A DNA stretch of 64,000 nt, taken from NCBI RefSeq assembly GCF_041154485.1, contig NZ_AP028669.1, positions 4,216,001-4,280,000 of the forward strand, written 5' to 3'. The DNA is from Variovorax sp. V93. GTDB lineage: Bacteria; Pseudomonadota; Gammaproteobacteria; Burkholderiales; Burkholderiaceae_C. Below the pieces are notes generated by a model that was given only the letters and a program-made list of their open reading frames with translations, did no database searches and had not been told where the DNA came from. Shown here piece after piece: positions 41,937 through 53,540 of the stretch. Made by a program: the position numbers and the translations under genes. The number at the start of each line of letters is the position of its first letter. Positions within the stretch are counted from its first letter, which is position 1.

Positions 41937-42436
41937 TTGGCCTCGGTGCTCCGGTCGGGCGAAGAGCCGCTGCGCACCACGCGCTGGTCGTCGTTGAGCG
42001 TGGCAGTGAACACCATGGGCGAATTCGGCGGCTGGACCCAGCGCCACTCCCACTCAGTTTCGCGCTTGAGCGCATAGGGCGTGATCTTCGCGGGCTTGCC
42101 GAGCATCTTGCGCAGGTCTTCCATCATCATGCCCGGCTGCACCTTGGCGAAGTTCTCGGGCGTGAGCACCTGGCGCAGCGCACTCATCTTGCCGTCGGCG
42201 CCGATGGTGATCATGTAGTTCTTCTGGCCCTGCGGCTGGCGGTTGTACTCGAACACGCGGCCGTTCGGCGCGTCCCAGATGTTCTCGGGCTGGCCGAACC
42301 GGGCGCGCACGTCGGCTTCGGTGGAGACGCCTTCCTCCAGTTCTGCGATGCGCCGGTTGTCGCAGCCCGCAAGCCCCATCACACCCGCCAGCAGTGCCGC
42401 CGCCATGCCGATTCGCCACTGTTTTCGCTGCTTCAT
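41933..42436 (-). CDS. SmpA/OmlA (BamE-like) domain lipoprotein
   Basis: A 167-residue lipoprotein with lipobox VMGLAGC near residue 25. Two SmpA/OmlA-type halves follow, with TEADVRARFGQPENIWDAPNGRVFEY and MMMEDLRKMLGKPAKI. This fold occurs in BamE, a subunit of the outer-membrane assembly machine, but true BamE is shorter (about 110 residues) and has one such unit. It is therefore a BamE-like paralogue. It diverges from the DUF3460 gene. Confidence 0.75.
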   Translation of the reverse strand: MKQRKQWRIGMAAALLAGVMGLAGCDNRRIAELEEGVSTEADVRARFGQPENIWDAPNGRVFEYNRQPQGQKNYMITIGADGKMSALRQVLTPENFAKVQPGMMMEDLRKMLGKPAKITPYALKRETEWEWRWVQPPNSPMVFTATLNDDQRVVRSGSSPDRSTEAN

Positions 42437-42475
42437 TCCATCCCCGGTAAAATTCGCACCACAAAGGTCCAGTCT

Positions 42476-42682
42476 ATGTCCATCTTCCGCCGCCCCCACT
42501 ACACCTCCGAGATCACCAACTTCATCGAGGAGATGAAAGCCAAGAAGCCGACGCTGGAAGCCGAACAGCGTGCCGGCCGCGCCCTGCTCTGGGACAAGCA
42601 CCTCGACCGCAGCCTGCTCGAGGAGTACAGCGAAGCCCGCGTGCCGCAGCAGCCCTACGTCTACCAGACCCAAGCCAAGTAA
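42476..42682 (+). CDS. DUF3460 family protein
   Basis: A 68-residue protein with the Burkholderiales-specific DUF3460 pattern: SEITNFIEEMK, then EQRAGRALLWDK and a terminal VPQQPYVYQ. TAAAAT at 42448-42453 is a possible -10 box and AAAGG precedes the ATG by 10 bases. It regularly lies beside scpA in this order. No function is known. Confidence 0.85.
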   Translation: MSIFRRPHYTSEITNFIEEMKAKKPTLEAEQRAGRALLWDKHLDRSLLEEYSEARVPQQPYVYQTQAK

Positions 42683-42711
42683 TGGTGCCCAGCCGGCATC
42701 CATCGTGCGCA

Positions 42712-42728
42712 GCTATTGAAATGATAGC
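42712..42728. repeat. Short palindrome GCTAT-N7-ATAGC
   Basis: A 17-base element, GCTAT TGAAATG ATAGC, sits in the 55-bp gap between the DUF3460 gene and scpA. Near-identical A/T-rich units are common in intergenic gaps of Comamonadaceae, from what I recall. It stands out against the GC-rich flanks. It may be a small interspersed repeat or RNA hairpin. Confidence 0.45.
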
Positions 42729-42737
42729 AAGCACCCG

Positions 42738-43574
42738 ATGAAGGACAACGAGGACAGCGACACGCTCGTGGCCAGCATGCCCGAAGTGGTCGACCAGGTC
42801 GCGCTCGCCAGGCTCTATGGCGAGCCGTTGTTCGCGATGCCGAAGGACCTGTACATCCCGCCGGAGGCGCTGCAGGTCTTTCTCGAGGCCTTCGAGGGCC
42901 CGCTCGATTTGCTGCTCTACCTGATCAGGAAGCAGAACTTCAACATCCTCGACATCCCGATGGCGGGGCTCACGCGGCAGTACCTGAGCTACGTCGACGA
43001 GATCCGCCAGACCAACCTCGAGCTCGCGGCCGAATACCTGCTGATGGCCGCGATGCTGATCGAGATCAAGTCGCGCATGCTGCTGCCGCCCAAGAAGGTG
43101 GCCGACGGCGAAGAGGCCGAGGACCCGCGCGCCGAGCTCGTGCGCCGCCTGCTCGAGTACGAGCAGACCAAGCTGCAGGCCGCCGCCATCAGCGCGCTGC
43201 CGACCTACGGGCGCGACTTCTGGAAGGGGCAGGTCTACATCGAGCAGTCGCTCAAGCCGCGCTTTCCCGATGTGAACGTGATCGAGCTGCGCGACGCCTG
43301 GGCCGACATCATGAAGCGCGCCAAGCTCGTGCAGCACCACAAGATCTCGCGCGAGGAGCTCAACGTGCGCGAGCACATGAGCATCGTGCTGCGCCACCTG
43401 CAGGGGCAGCGCTTCGTCGAGTTCGAGAAGCTGTTCGACGTGTCGCGCGGCGCGCCGGTGCTGATCGTCACCTTCATCGCGATGCTCGAGCTCGCGAAGG
43501 AAACGCTGATCGACATCACGCAGGCGGAAGCCTTCGCGCCGATCTACGTGCGGCTGGCCTACGCGCCAGCCTGA
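42738..43574 (+). CDS. scpA: Segregation and condensation protein A
   Basis: A 278-residue kleisin. The N-terminal part has [29 protein letters not shown] spacing near residues 48-75, which binds the SMC neck. The C-terminal winged helix (about 205-275) binds the SMC head. It bridges SMC dimers in chromosome condensation. scpB, often adjacent in other bacteria, is not in the window. Confidence 0.93.
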   Translation: MKDNEDSDTLVASMPEVVDQVALARLYGEPLFAMPKDLYIPPEALQVFLEAFEGPLDLLLYLIRKQNFNILDIPMAGLTRQYLSYVDEIRQTNLELAAEYLLMAAMLIEIKSRMLLPPKKVADGEEAEDPRAELVRRLLEYEQTKLQAAAISALPTYGRDFWKGQVYIEQSLKPRFPDVNVIELRDAWADIMKRAKLVQHHKISREELNVREHMSIVLRHLQGQRFVEFEKLFDVSRGAPVLIVTFIAMLELAKETLIDITQAEAFAPIYVRLAYAPA

Positions 43575-43602
43575 GTCCTCCCCTCAATCCAAGAGTTCCG
43601 CC

Positions 43603-45174
43603 GTGCACGACTTCGACGTCCTCATCGTCGGCAGCGGCCTTGCAGGCCTCTCCGCCGCGCTGCACCTCGCGCCCACGCACCGCGTGGCCGTGCTGACCAA
43701 GCGCGCGCTCAACGACGGCTCCAGCGCCTGGGCGCAGGGCGGCATTGCCGCGGTGCTGGCCGCGGGCGACAGCTTCGACGCCCATGTCGAAGACACGCTG
43801 ATTGCCGGTGCCGGCCTCTGCGACCCCGAGGCCACGCGCCTGGTCGTCGAGGGCGCGCCGCAGGCCATCGCCTGGCTGCGCGAACTCGGCGTGCCGTTCT
43901 CGGAGGAAGGCGGCGGCCTGCACCTGACGCGCGAAGGCGGCCACAGCCAGCGCCGCATCGTGCACGTGACCGACGCCACCGGCGCGGCCGTGCAGCGCAC
44001 GCTGATCGAGCAGGTGCGCCGCACGCCCAACATCTCGCTCTTCGAGCACCACACGCTGGTCGACCTGGTCACCGGCACCAAGCTGGGCCTGAAGGACCCC
44101 GCCTGCGTGGGCCTCTATGCGCTCGACAGCCAAACCGATGAAGTGCTGGCCTTCCGCGCGCCGCACACCATCCTGGCGACCGGCGGCGCGGGCAAGGTGT
44201 ACCTCTACACCACCAACCCCGACACCGCCACCGGCGACGGCATTGCCGCGGCCTGGCGCGCGGGCTGCCGGGTGTCGAACATGGAGTTCATCCAGTTCCA
44301 CCCGACCTGCCTCTACCACCCGCACGCCAAGTCCTTCCTGATCAGCGAGGCGGTGCGCGGCGAAGGCGGCTTGCTCAAGTTGCCCGACGGCACGCGCTTC
44401 ATGCCAAAGCATGATGAACGCGCCGAACTCGCGCCGCGCGACGTGGTGGCCCGCGCCATCGACTTCGAGATGAAGAAGCACGGCCTGGACTGCGTGTACC
44501 TCGACATCTCTCACCAGCCGCCGGAGTTTCTCCAGGAACACTTCCCCAACATCCTGGCGCGCTGCCTGGAGCTGGGCATCGACATCACGCGCGATCCCAT
44601 TCCCGTGGTGCCGGCCGCGCACTACACCTGCGGCGGCGTACGGAGCGACCTGGCCGGGCGCACCGACCTGCCCGGCCTCTACGCCATCGGCGAGACCGCC
44701 TGCACCGGCCTGCATGGCGCCAACCGCCTCGCGAGCAATTCGCTGGTCGAGTGCATGGTGTTCGCACGCGCCGCGGCCGACGCCATTGCCGGGGCCCCGT
44801 CGCGCGAACGCGCCGCGCTGCCCGCCTGGGACGAAAGCCGCGTCACCGACGCCGACGAAGCCGTGGTCATCTCGCACAACTGGGACGAGCTGCGCCGCTT
44901 CATGTGGGACTACGTCGGCATCGTGCGAACCAACAAGCGCCTGGAGCGTGCGAGCCACCGCATCGCGCTGCTGCAGGCCGAGATCCAGGAGTTCTATGCG
45001 AACTTCCACGTCACGCGCGACCTGCTCGAACTGCGCAACCTGGTGCAAGTGGCCGAGCTGATCGTGCGCTGCGCGCAGGCCCGCCACGAGAGCCGCGGCC
45101 TGCATTTCAGCCGCGACTATCCTTCGCTCGCCGAGCCCACCGCGCCCACGGTGCTGGTGCCGCCGGCCGACTGA
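43603..45174 (+). CDS. nadB: L-aspartate oxidase
   Basis: A 523-residue flavoenzyme with a GTG start and FAD dinucleotide motif [11 protein letters not shown] at about 9-19. It carries the succinate-dehydrogenase-like fold: [26 protein letters not shown] and [15 protein letters not shown]. It makes iminoaspartate, the first step of NAD synthesis, for NadA. The partners nadA and nadC lie 3 kb away on the opposite strand rather than in one operon. Confidence 0.95.
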   Translation: MHDFDVLIVGSGLAGLSAALHLAPTHRVAVLTKRALNDGSSAWAQGGIAAVLAAGDSFDAHVEDTLIAGAGLCDPEATRLVVEGAPQAIAWLRELGVPFSEEGGGLHLTREGGHSQRRIVHVTDATGAAVQRTLIEQVRRTPNISLFEHHTLVDLVTGTKLGLKDPACVGLYALDSQTDEVLAFRAPHTILATGGAGKVYLYTTNPDTATGDGIAAAWRAGCRVSNMEFIQFHPTCLYHPHAKSFLISEAVRGEGGLLKLPDGTRFMPKHDERAELAPRDVVARAIDFEMKKHGLDCVYLDISHQPPEFLQEHFPNILARCLELGIDITRDPIPVVPAAHYTCGGVRSDLAGRTDLPGLYAIGETACTGLHGANRLASNSLVECMVFARAAADAIAGAPSRERAALPAWDESRVTDADEAVVISHNWDELRRFMWDYVGIVRTNKRLERASHRIALLQAEIQEFYANFHVTRDLLELRNLVQVAELIVRCAQARHESRGLHFSRDYPSLAEPTAPTVLVPPAD

Positions 45175-45244
45175 CCCACCCCGTTTCGTCTTTTCTTCAC
45201 TCAAGGATGCCCGGCCACCGACGCCCGCAGGGAGAAACCCAACC

Positions 45245-47629
<2,385 letters not shown>

Positions 47630-47646
47630 GCGCGGAATTTCTTCAG

Positions 47647-48009
47647 ATGCGATTCACCATCAGCCAACGCTTTTTCTTCGACGCCGCGCACACGCTCAAG
47701 CGCGAGATCGAAGCCGAAGGCAGCCGCCGTATCCACGGCCATACCTACCATGCCGAAGTCTGGCTTGCGGGCCAGCGCGACCCCGTCACGGGCATGGTCG
47801 TCGACCTCGGATTGCTGCGCCGCCGGCTCGACGACGTGCGCGAGCAGCTCGACCATCACCTGCTCGACGACGTGGCGGGACTGCATCCGCCGACGCTCGA
47901 AAACCTGTGCCTGTTCATTGCGGACGCGCTGCCCGAATTCCGTCCCTCGCTCGCGCGGGTGCGCGTGTGGCGCGAGGCGCTGGGGGACAGCTGTACGCTG
48001 GAGTTCTAG
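47647..48009 (+). CDS. queD: QueD-like 6-pyruvoyl/6-carboxy-tetrahydropterin synthase, catalytic Cys replaced by Ser
   Basis: A 120-residue member of the PTPS/QueD family. Zinc ligands are in FDAAHT (His15) and IHGHTYH (His30, His32). The conserved LDHHLL supplies the Asp-His pair. In QueD the catalytic cysteine sits at C-x3-HGH; here that place is Ser26 (SRRIHGH). The other two cysteines (NLCLF and DSCTL) are near the C-terminus and do not match the site. Its coupling to queE argues for a role in making CPH4 even so, unless another QueD supplies the activity. Confidence 0.85.
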   Translation: MRFTISQRFFFDAAHTLKREIEAEGSRRIHGHTYHAEVWLAGQRDPVTGMVVDLGLLRRRLDDVREQLDHHLLDDVAGLHPPTLENLCLFIADALPEFRPSLARVRVWREALGDSCTLEF

Positions 48010-48015
48010 GTTTTA

Positions 48016-48117
48016 CTCCCTCCCCTTCCGGGGGAGGGTCGGGGTGGGGGCAAGCGGCGCCTCCATCGAGCGCACTGCCCGCCCCCATCCCAGCCTTCCC
48101 CCAGCGGGGGAAGGAGC
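48016..48117. repeat. Interspersed palindromic repeat between queD and nadA
   Basis: A 102-bp element. Outer arms CTCCCTCCCC... and ...GGGGGAAGGAGC are imperfect reverse complements. Each arm also folds on itself: CCCTCCCC with GGGGGAGGG on the left, CCTTCCCC with GGGGAAGG on the right. The motif GGGGGAGGGTCGGGGTGGGG is, to my knowledge, a widespread intergenic repeat of Comamonadaceae and related bacteria. It lies where queD and nadA converge and may act as a bidirectional terminator. Confidence 0.65.
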
Positions 48118-48126
48118 AATACGCAA

Positions 48127-49251
48127 TCAGGTCGCGCCGATGCCCGCAACCAGGCTGCCCGGCGCCTGGCCGTTCTTGAGCCCGGCCGTGAACGCCAGCA
48201 TCCGGTCGATCGGCACCCGCGCACGCACGCCCAGCGCCGGATCGACGTGGATCTCGCCCGCACCCGTCTCCAGCGCATTCGCCAGCTCCACCAACCCATT
48301 CATCGCCATCCACGGGCAATGCGCGCAGCTCTTGCAGGTGCCGCCGTTGCCGGCCGTGGGCGCCTCGATGAAGGTCTTGCCGGGGTTCAGCGTACGCAGC
48401 TTGTGCAGCATGCCGGTGTCGGTGGCAACGATGAATTCGCTCGCGTCCAGGCGCTGCGCCGCGTTCAGGATGGCCGAGGTGGAACCCACCGCATCGGCCA
48501 GCGCGATCACGTCGGCCGGCGACTCGGGATGCACCAGCACCTTGGCGGCCGGATGCGCCTTCTTGAGCAGCTCGAGCTCGAGCGCCTTGAATTCGTCGTG
48601 CACGATGCAGGCGCCGTTCCAGCTGACCATGTCGGCGCCGGTCTGGCGCTGGATGTAGTCGCCCAGGTGGCGGTCGGGGCCCCAGAGGATCTTGCGGCCC
48701 TGCGCATGCAGCGCGCTCACCACCTCGAGCGCGCAGCTCGAGGTGACGAGCCAGTCGGCGCGCGCCTTCACGGCCGCGCTGGTGTTGGCGTAGACCACCA
48801 CGGTGCGGTCCGGGTGCCGGTCGCAGAAGGCGCTGAACTCATCGACCGGGCAGCCCAGGTCGAGCGAGCAGTTGGCGTCCAGATCGGGCATGAGCACGCG
48901 CTTCTCGGGCGAGAGGATCTTGGCGGTCTCGCCCATGAAGCGCACGCCCGACACCACCAGCGTCTGCGCGGCATGGTCGCGGCCGAAGCGCGCCATCTCG
49001 AGCGAATCGCTCACGATGCCGCCGGTTTCCTCGGCCAGGTCCTGCAGGTCGGGGTGCACGTAGAAGTGCGACACCATCACGGCATTGCGCTCGCGCAGCA
49101 GGCGGCGGATGCGTTCCTTGAGCGCGATGCGTTCGCCGGGCGCGGGCTCGGTCGGCACGCGTGCCCAGGCGTGGCGCGTGTCGCAGGCCGCGCCGGCCCC
49201 GGCCGCGGGTTGTTCGTAGTCGACGTCGATGACGAAAGATGGAGCAGCCAT
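48127..49251 (-). CDS. nadA: Quinolinate synthase A
   Basis: A 374-residue [4Fe-4S] enzyme that condenses iminoaspartate with DHAP to give quinolinate. Cluster cysteines are in the [20 protein letters not shown] and [13 protein letters not shown] segments. Other family motifs are [14 protein letters not shown] and [15 protein letters not shown]. nadC lies 7 bp upstream on the same strand, so nadC-nadA are one unit. Confidence 0.95.
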   Translation of the reverse strand: MAAPSFVIDVDYEQPAAGAGAACDTRHAWARVPTEPAPGERIALKERIRRLLRERNAVMVSHFYVHPDLQDLAEETGGIVSDSLEMARFGRDHAAQTLVVSGVRFMGETAKILSPEKRVLMPDLDANCSLDLGCPVDEFSAFCDRHPDRTVVVYANTSAAVKARADWLVTSSCALEVVSALHAQGRKILWGPDRHLGDYIQRQTGADMVSWNGACIVHDEFKALELELLKKAHPAAKVLVHPESPADVIALADAVGSTSAILNAAQRLDASEFIVATDTGMLHKLRTLNPGKTFIEAPTAGNGGTCKSCAHCPWMAMNGLVELANALETGAGEIHVDPALGVRARVPIDRMLAFTAGLKNGQAPGSLVAGIGAT

Positions 49252-49258
49252 GGCGCGC

Positions 49259-50137
49259 TCAGCCTTCCTGGAAGCGCATCGAGAAGTCGATGGCCTTCAC
49301 GTCCTTGGTGAGCGCACCGACGGAGATGCGGTCCACGCCGGTGTCGGCCAGCGTGCGCAGGCCCTCGAGCGTCACGCCGCCCGAAATTTCGAGCACGGCC
49401 TTGCGGTCCTCGCCAGCTTGCGCGTTGATGCGGACGGCCTCGCGCAAGGTCGGCAGGTCCATGTTGTCGAGCAGCACCATGCGCGCGCCCGCCTCGAGCG
49501 CCTCGCGCAGCTGCGCGAGCGTTTCGACTTCGACCTCGACGAAGGCCGCGCGCTGCGCCACCGGCGCCACGGCGCGCAGCGCCGCGGCCACGCCGCCGGC
49601 CGCGGCAATGTGGTTTTCCTTGATGAGCACCGCGTCGTAAAGGCCGATGCGGTGGTTCACGCCGCCGCCCGTGCGCACCGCGTACTTCTGCGCCAGGCGA
49701 AGGCCCGGCAGGGTCTTGCGGGTGTCGACGATGCGCGCGCGCGTGCCGCGCACCGCGTCGGCGTAGGCGGTCGTCTTGGTGGCGACCCCGCTCAGGAGCT
49801 GAAGAAAGTTGAGCGCGGTGCGCTCGGCCGTGAGCAGTGCGCGCGCGGTGCCCTCGATCTCCAGCACGGTCTGGTCGGCCGCGCAGCGCTCCCCCTCGCC
49901 ACACAGCCAGCGGATGCGGGCCTGCGGATCGAGCTGCCGCACGGTGGCTTCGACCCAGGGCGCGCCGCAGAGCACGGCCGCCTCGCGCGCCAGCACGCGG
50001 GCATGGGCGCGGCGGCCGGGGGCGACCAGCGAGGCGGTCAGGTCGCCGTCGGCCACGTCTTCCTGCAGGGCCCGGGCGGCGTCGGCCTGGGCCAGCGCGG
50101 CCACGGCCGGCGCCGAAAAATCAAAGCGAGGGCTCAT
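49259..50137 (-). CDS. nadC: Nicotinate-nucleotide pyrophosphorylase (quinolinate phosphoribosyltransferase)
   Basis: A 292-residue enzyme turning quinolinate and PRPP into nicotinate mononucleotide. TRKTLPGLR and [20 protein letters not shown] give the substrate-binding basic residues; [11 protein letters not shown] and VLLDNM follow. It directly precedes nadA. The 79-bp gap on its 5' side holds two GGCATGCG copies 19 bp apart. Confidence 0.95.
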   Translation of the reverse strand: MSPRFDFSAPAVAALAQADAARALQEDVADGDLTASLVAPGRRAHARVLAREAAVLCGAPWVEATVRQLDPQARIRWLCGEGERCAADQTVLEIEGTARALLTAERTALNFLQLLSGVATKTTAYADAVRGTRARIVDTRKTLPGLRLAQKYAVRTGGGVNHRIGLYDAVLIKENHIAAAGGVAAALRAVAPVAQRAAFVEVEVETLAQLREALEAGARMVLLDNMDLPTLREAVRINAQAGEDRKAVLEISGGVTLEGLRTLADTGVDRISVGALTKDVKAIDFSMRFQEG

Positions 50138-50216
50138 GGCTGTCTTGTCTCTTCAGTCTTGTGGTGATTCATGGCATGCGGCAGGGCCTTGGCATGCGAT
50201 TCGAGGTGTGCGTCCC

Positions 50217-51230
50217 TTAGCCCCTGACGGATTCAGGGACCGGATCGCGGCCGGTCAGCGAAGCCACCGCCTGCTGCGGGCTCAGCCGACCGTCGAGCAG
50301 CGCGACCACGCCTTCGGCGATGGGCATTTCCACCCCCAGGCCACGCGCGCGCTGCACCACGGTGCGCGCGCAATAGACGCCTTCGGCCACATGGCCCAGC
50401 GAAGCCACGGCCTGCGCGAGCGTTTGGCCCTGCGCCAGCAGCAGGCCCACCTTGCGGTTGCGCGAGAGGTCGCCGGTGGCCGTCAGCACCAGGTCGCCAA
50501 GGCCCGAAAGGCCCATGAAGGTCTCGGCGCGCGCGCCAAGCGCCAGTCCGAAGCGCGTCATTTCGGCCAGGCCCCGCGTGATGAGCGCCGCGCGCGCATT
50601 GAGCCCCAGCGCCAGGCCGTCGCAGAGGCCGGTGGCAATCGCCAGCACGTTCTTGACGGCACCGCCGACCTCGACGCCCACGATGTCGTCGTTGGCGTAG
50701 ACGCGCAGGGCCGGTCCGTGAAAGGCGTCGACCAGCGCGTCGCGCACCGCGGCATGGGGGCTTGCGGCCACCAGCGCCGTCGGGCGGCCCTCGGCGACTT
50801 CCTGCGCAAAGCTCGGACCGCTGAGCACGCCGGCCATCAGTTCAGGCGCGACCTGTCCCCAGATTTCGTGGGCCAGCAGGCCGTAAGAAGCGGGAGAAGA
50901 GGCATCGAGCGCCGGCTCGACGCCCTTGCACAGCCATGCCACCGGCGCGGTCGTGCCGCGCAAAGCGATGAGCTGCTGGCGCAGGGCAGCCATGGGCGTG
51001 GCCACGACGACGAGCTCGGCGCCCGCCTGGGCCTGGTGCAGGTCGCCGGCGCGCACCGTGAGTGCGGGCGGCAGCGCCAGGCCGGGCAGGTAGCGGACGT
51101 TTTCGCGCACCTTGGAGATGGCCGCCGCCTGGGCCGCATCGCGCGCCCAGAGCGTGACCTCGTGGCGGCCCGCCGCGTTGACAGCCAGCGCCGTGCCCCA
51201 GGCACCGGCGCCATGAACGCAGATCTTCAT
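50217..51230 (-). CDS. gpsA: NAD(P)-dependent glycerol-3-phosphate dehydrogenase
   Basis: A 337-residue enzyme that makes sn-glycerol 3-phosphate for phospholipids. The Rossmann motif [10 protein letters not shown] is at about 7-16. [16 protein letters not shown] carries the catalytic Lys, and a [15 protein letters not shown] helix follows. It starts 24 bp after secB, the usual secB-gpsA order in Burkholderiales. Confidence 0.95.
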   Translation of the reverse strand: MKICVHGAGAWGTALAVNAAGRHEVTLWARDAAQAAAISKVRENVRYLPGLALPPALTVRAGDLHQAQAGAELVVVATPMAALRQQLIALRGTTAPVAWLCKGVEPALDASSPASYGLLAHEIWGQVAPELMAGVLSGPSFAQEVAEGRPTALVAASPHAAVRDALVDAFHGPALRVYANDDIVGVEVGGAVKNVLAIATGLCDGLALGLNARAALITRGLAEMTRFGLALGARAETFMGLSGLGDLVLTATGDLSRNRKVGLLLAQGQTLAQAVASLGHVAEGVYCARTVVQRARGLGVEMPIAEGVVALLDGRLSPQQAVASLTGRDPVPESVRG

Positions 51231-51254
51231 CGGCGTTGCGGCGCTGCGCCGGCT

Positions 51255-51719
51255 TTACTGCGTGACGATCGGCGAGGGCTGGCCGGCGGCCTGCGCCTGC
51301 TGCTGCTCGTACATCGCCTGGAAGTTGATTTCCGCCAGGTGCACGGGCGGGAAGCCGCCGCGCTGGATCACGTCGGCCACATTGCCGCGCAGGTACGGAT
51401 AGACGATCTGCGGGCAGGCGATGCCGAGGATCGGGCCCATCTGGTCTTCGGGCAGGTTGCGGATCTCGAAGATGCCGGCCTGCTTGGCTTCGACCAGGAA
51501 CACGGTCTTGTCCTGGATCTTGGTCTGCACCGTGGCCGAGACGGTGATCTCGAAGATGCCTTCGGCCACCGGCTGGGCGTCCACGCCGAGCTGGATGTCG
51601 ACCGTGGGCTGCTCCTGCTCGAGCAGGATGGCGGGCGAATTGGGCTGTTCGAGCGACAGGTCCTTGAGGTAGACGCGCTGGATCTGGAAAACGGGATCTT
51701 GGGCTTGCTGGTCGGCCAT
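51255..51719 (-). CDS. secB: Protein-export chaperone SecB
   Basis: A 154-residue Sec[15 protein letters not shown], a QAGIFEI strand and the [30 protein letters not shown] segment are all conserved. It keeps preproteins unfolded and hands them to SecA. The ATG at 51719 is chosen because family members begin MAD(Q); the ATG at 51740 adds an unlikely leader. Confidence 0.95.
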   Translation of the reverse strand: MADQQAQDPVFQIQRVYLKDLSLEQPNSPAILLEQEQPTVDIQLGVDAQPVAEGIFEITVSATVQTKIQDKTVFLVEAKQAGIFEIRNLPEDQMGPILGIACPQIVYPYLRGNVADVIQRGGFPPVHLAEINFQAMYEQQQAQAAGQPSPIVTQ

Positions 51720-51860
51720 GGCTGAACTTTCGAGGATCAAAACAATGCCCGCCGGGGAGAGCTTCCCGCAGCGGGCTGCAGATGAATGGGTAAACGATTA
51801 TCGCCCGGCGCCCGGACCCATTCGTGAAACACCGCGGAACCGGCTTTGCCGGGCCGCAGG

Positions 51861-51920
51861 TGCTGCCCCCGGCGAGGGGGTGGGCGAAGCGACACGAAGT
51901 GCGCGAAGACTGGGGGAGAG
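51861..51920. repeat. GC-rich repeat-like stretch between secB and grxC
   Basis: The 206-bp gap between grxC and secB includes a 60-bp stretch with a CCCCC-GGCGA-GGGGG hairpin (51866-51880). It is followed by GGGCGAAGCGACACGAAGTG and GCGCGAAGACTGGGGG. The last parts look like a Comamonadaceae intergenic repeat that I have seen in similar genomes. It may end the grxC transcript on the minus strand. Confidence 0.4.
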
Positions 51921-51925
51921 CCTCA

Positions 51926-52186
51926 TCAAGCGCCTTGCAGCAGGGGCATCAGGCCACCGCGGCCGTCCAGCGCCACCAGGTCGTCGCAGCCGCCCACGTG
52001 GGTGTCGCCGATGAAGATCTGCGGCACCGTGCGGCGCCGGGTGGTCTCCATCATGGCGCTGCGGGCCGCGGGATCGCTGTCGATGCGAATTTCCTCGATT
52101 TGCTCGACACCCTTGGACTTGAGGATCTGCTTGGCACGAATGCAGTAGGGGCAGACGGCGGTGGTGTACATCTTGACGGCTTGCAT
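51926..52186 (-). CDS. grxC: Glutaredoxin 3
   Basis: An 86-residue glutaredoxin. The active site CPYC is at 12-15, TVPQIFIG with the cis-Pro near 52-59, and GGCDDL near 65 binds glutathione. It reduces disulfides with glutathione. It lies 20 bp after the rhodanese gene and before secB, the order rhodanese-grxC-secB-gpsA being a known betaproteobacterial arrangement. Confidence 0.94.
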   Translation of the reverse strand: MQAVKMYTTAVCPYCIRAKQILKSKGVEQIEEIRIDSDPAARSAMMETTRRRTVPQIFIGDTHVGGCDDLVALDGRGGLMPLLQGA

Positions 52187-52206
52187 GCGCTGTATCTCGG
52201 GGGGTT

Positions 52207-52623
52207 TCAGGCCTTTTCAACCGGCAGGTTAGCGTCTTTCCAGGCCTTCAGGCCGCCGGAAACCGCTTGGGCCTGCTCGTAGCCGAGTTTCTTGGCCATG
52301 GCCACGGCGCGCTGGGCGCGGGCGCCCGTGGCGCACACCAGCAGCAGCGGCACGTTCTTGTTCTTGACCGCGCCGGTCAGTTTTTCCTCGAGCTGGTTCA
52401 GGGGCACGTTCTTGGCGCCGATCATGTGGCCGGTGGCGAACTCTTCGGGTTCGCGCACGTCGACCAGCACCGCGCGTTCGCGGTTGATGAGATGCACCGC
52501 CCCCTGGGCCGTGAGCGTGCCGCCGCCGGCGCCGCGCACGAGCGGCCAGGCCAGCATGCCACCCGAGCTGAGTGCGATCAGGATCAGCATCCAGTTCGCG
52601 GTGACGAATTCGATCAATTTCAC
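52207..52623 (-). CDS. Membrane-anchored rhodanese-like protein
   Basis: A 138-residue protein with an N-terminal membrane helix (about 9-29) and one rhodanese domain. The active-site loop is CATGAR with Cys97; [21 protein letters not shown] is the conserved entry motif. Such proteins carry sulfane sulfur or act in redox signalling. It resembles E. coli YibN, found next to grxC-secB. It is divergent from gpmA. Confidence 0.88.
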   Translation of the reverse strand: MKLIEFVTANWMLILIALSSGGMLAWPLVRGAGGGTLTAQGAVHLINRERAVLVDVREPEEFATGHMIGAKNVPLNQLEEKLTGAVKNKNVPLLLVCATGARAQRAVAMAKKLGYEQAQAVSGGLKAWKDANLPVEKA

Positions 52624-52631
52624 GGGGGTTC

Positions 52632-52660
52632 CTTGGATGGCAAACCCGGGATTTTAGAAT
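52632..52660 (+). promoter_or_regulatory. Probable sigma-70 promoter of gpmA
   Basis: CTTGGA at 52632-52637 and TAGAAT at 52655-52660 are 17 bp apart, near the best spacing for the housekeeping sigma factor. The gpmA ATG lies 36 bp after the -10 box. The same patch would also hold the promoter of the divergent rhodanese gene. Confidence 0.5.
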
Positions 52661-52695
52661 GCTGGTTTTCCCAAGCGCTGCCAAAGGCTTCCCAC

Positions 52696-53439
52696 ATGCA
52701 CAAACTGGTACTGATCCGCCATGGCGAATCGACCTGGAATCTCGAAAACCGTTTCACCGGCTGGACCGACGTCGACCTGACCGAAACCGGCATCGAACAG
52801 GCCAAGCAGGCCGGCCGGCTGCTCAAGGCCGAGGGCTACGACTTCGACGTGGCCTACACCAGCGTGCTCAAGCGCGCCACCCGCACGCTCTGGCACACGC
52901 TGGACGAGCTCGACCGCACCTGGCTGCCCGTGGTGCATTCGTGGCGCCTGAACGAGCGCCACTACGGCGCCCTGCAGGGCCTCAACAAGGCTGAAACCGC
53001 CAAGAAATACGGCGACGAGCAGGTGCTGGTCTGGCGCCGCAGCTACGGCACCCCGCCGCCGCCCCTGGAAGCCGACGACCCGCGCAGCGAACGCTCCGAC
53101 GTGCGCTACGCCAAGCTCGCGCCCGAGCAGATCCCGCTGACCGAGTGCCTGAAGGACACGGTGGCGCGCGTGCTGCCGTTCTGGAACGAATCGATGGCAC
53201 CGGCCATCCGCGCCGGGCGCCGCCTGGTGGTGGCTGCGCACGGCAATTCGATCCGCGCGCTGGTCAAGTACCTCGACGGCATTTCGGACGACGCCATCGT
53301 CGGCCTGAACATCCCGAACGGCATCCCGCTGGTCTACGAACTCGACGACGAGCTCAAGCCGCTGCGGCACTACTACCTCGGCGACGCCGCAGCCGCCGAA
53401 AAGGCCGCCGCAGCGGTGGCCTCGCAGGGCAAGGGCTGA
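52696..53439 (+). CDS. gpmA: 2,3-bisphosphoglycerate-dependent phosphoglycerate mutase
   Basis: A 247-residue glycolytic mutase. The RHGESTWN motif places the phospho-His at residue 9. [17 protein letters not shown] and [11 protein letters not shown] are also typical. A short Ala/Lys tail ends the protein. The CtpA protease gene follows 101 bp later. Confidence 0.95.
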   Translation: MHKLVLIRHGESTWNLENRFTGWTDVDLTETGIEQAKQAGRLLKAEGYDFDVAYTSVLKRATRTLWHTLDELDRTWLPVVHSWRLNERHYGALQGLNKAETAKKYGDEQVLVWRRSYGTPPPPLEADDPRSERSDVRYAKLAPEQIPLTECLKDTVARVLPFWNESMAPAIRAGRRLVVAAHGNSIRALVKYLDGISDDAIVGLNIPNGIPLVYELDDELKPLRHYYLGDAAAAEKAAAAVASQGKG

Positions 53440-53540
53440 AAAAAGAAAGCCCCTCGGCGGCGCTCCCCCGTGGAACCCCGGCAGGCAATTTGCTTCCAAG
53501 CTGTGTATATTGGTTCGACAGCCGACAAGGACAATCACTC

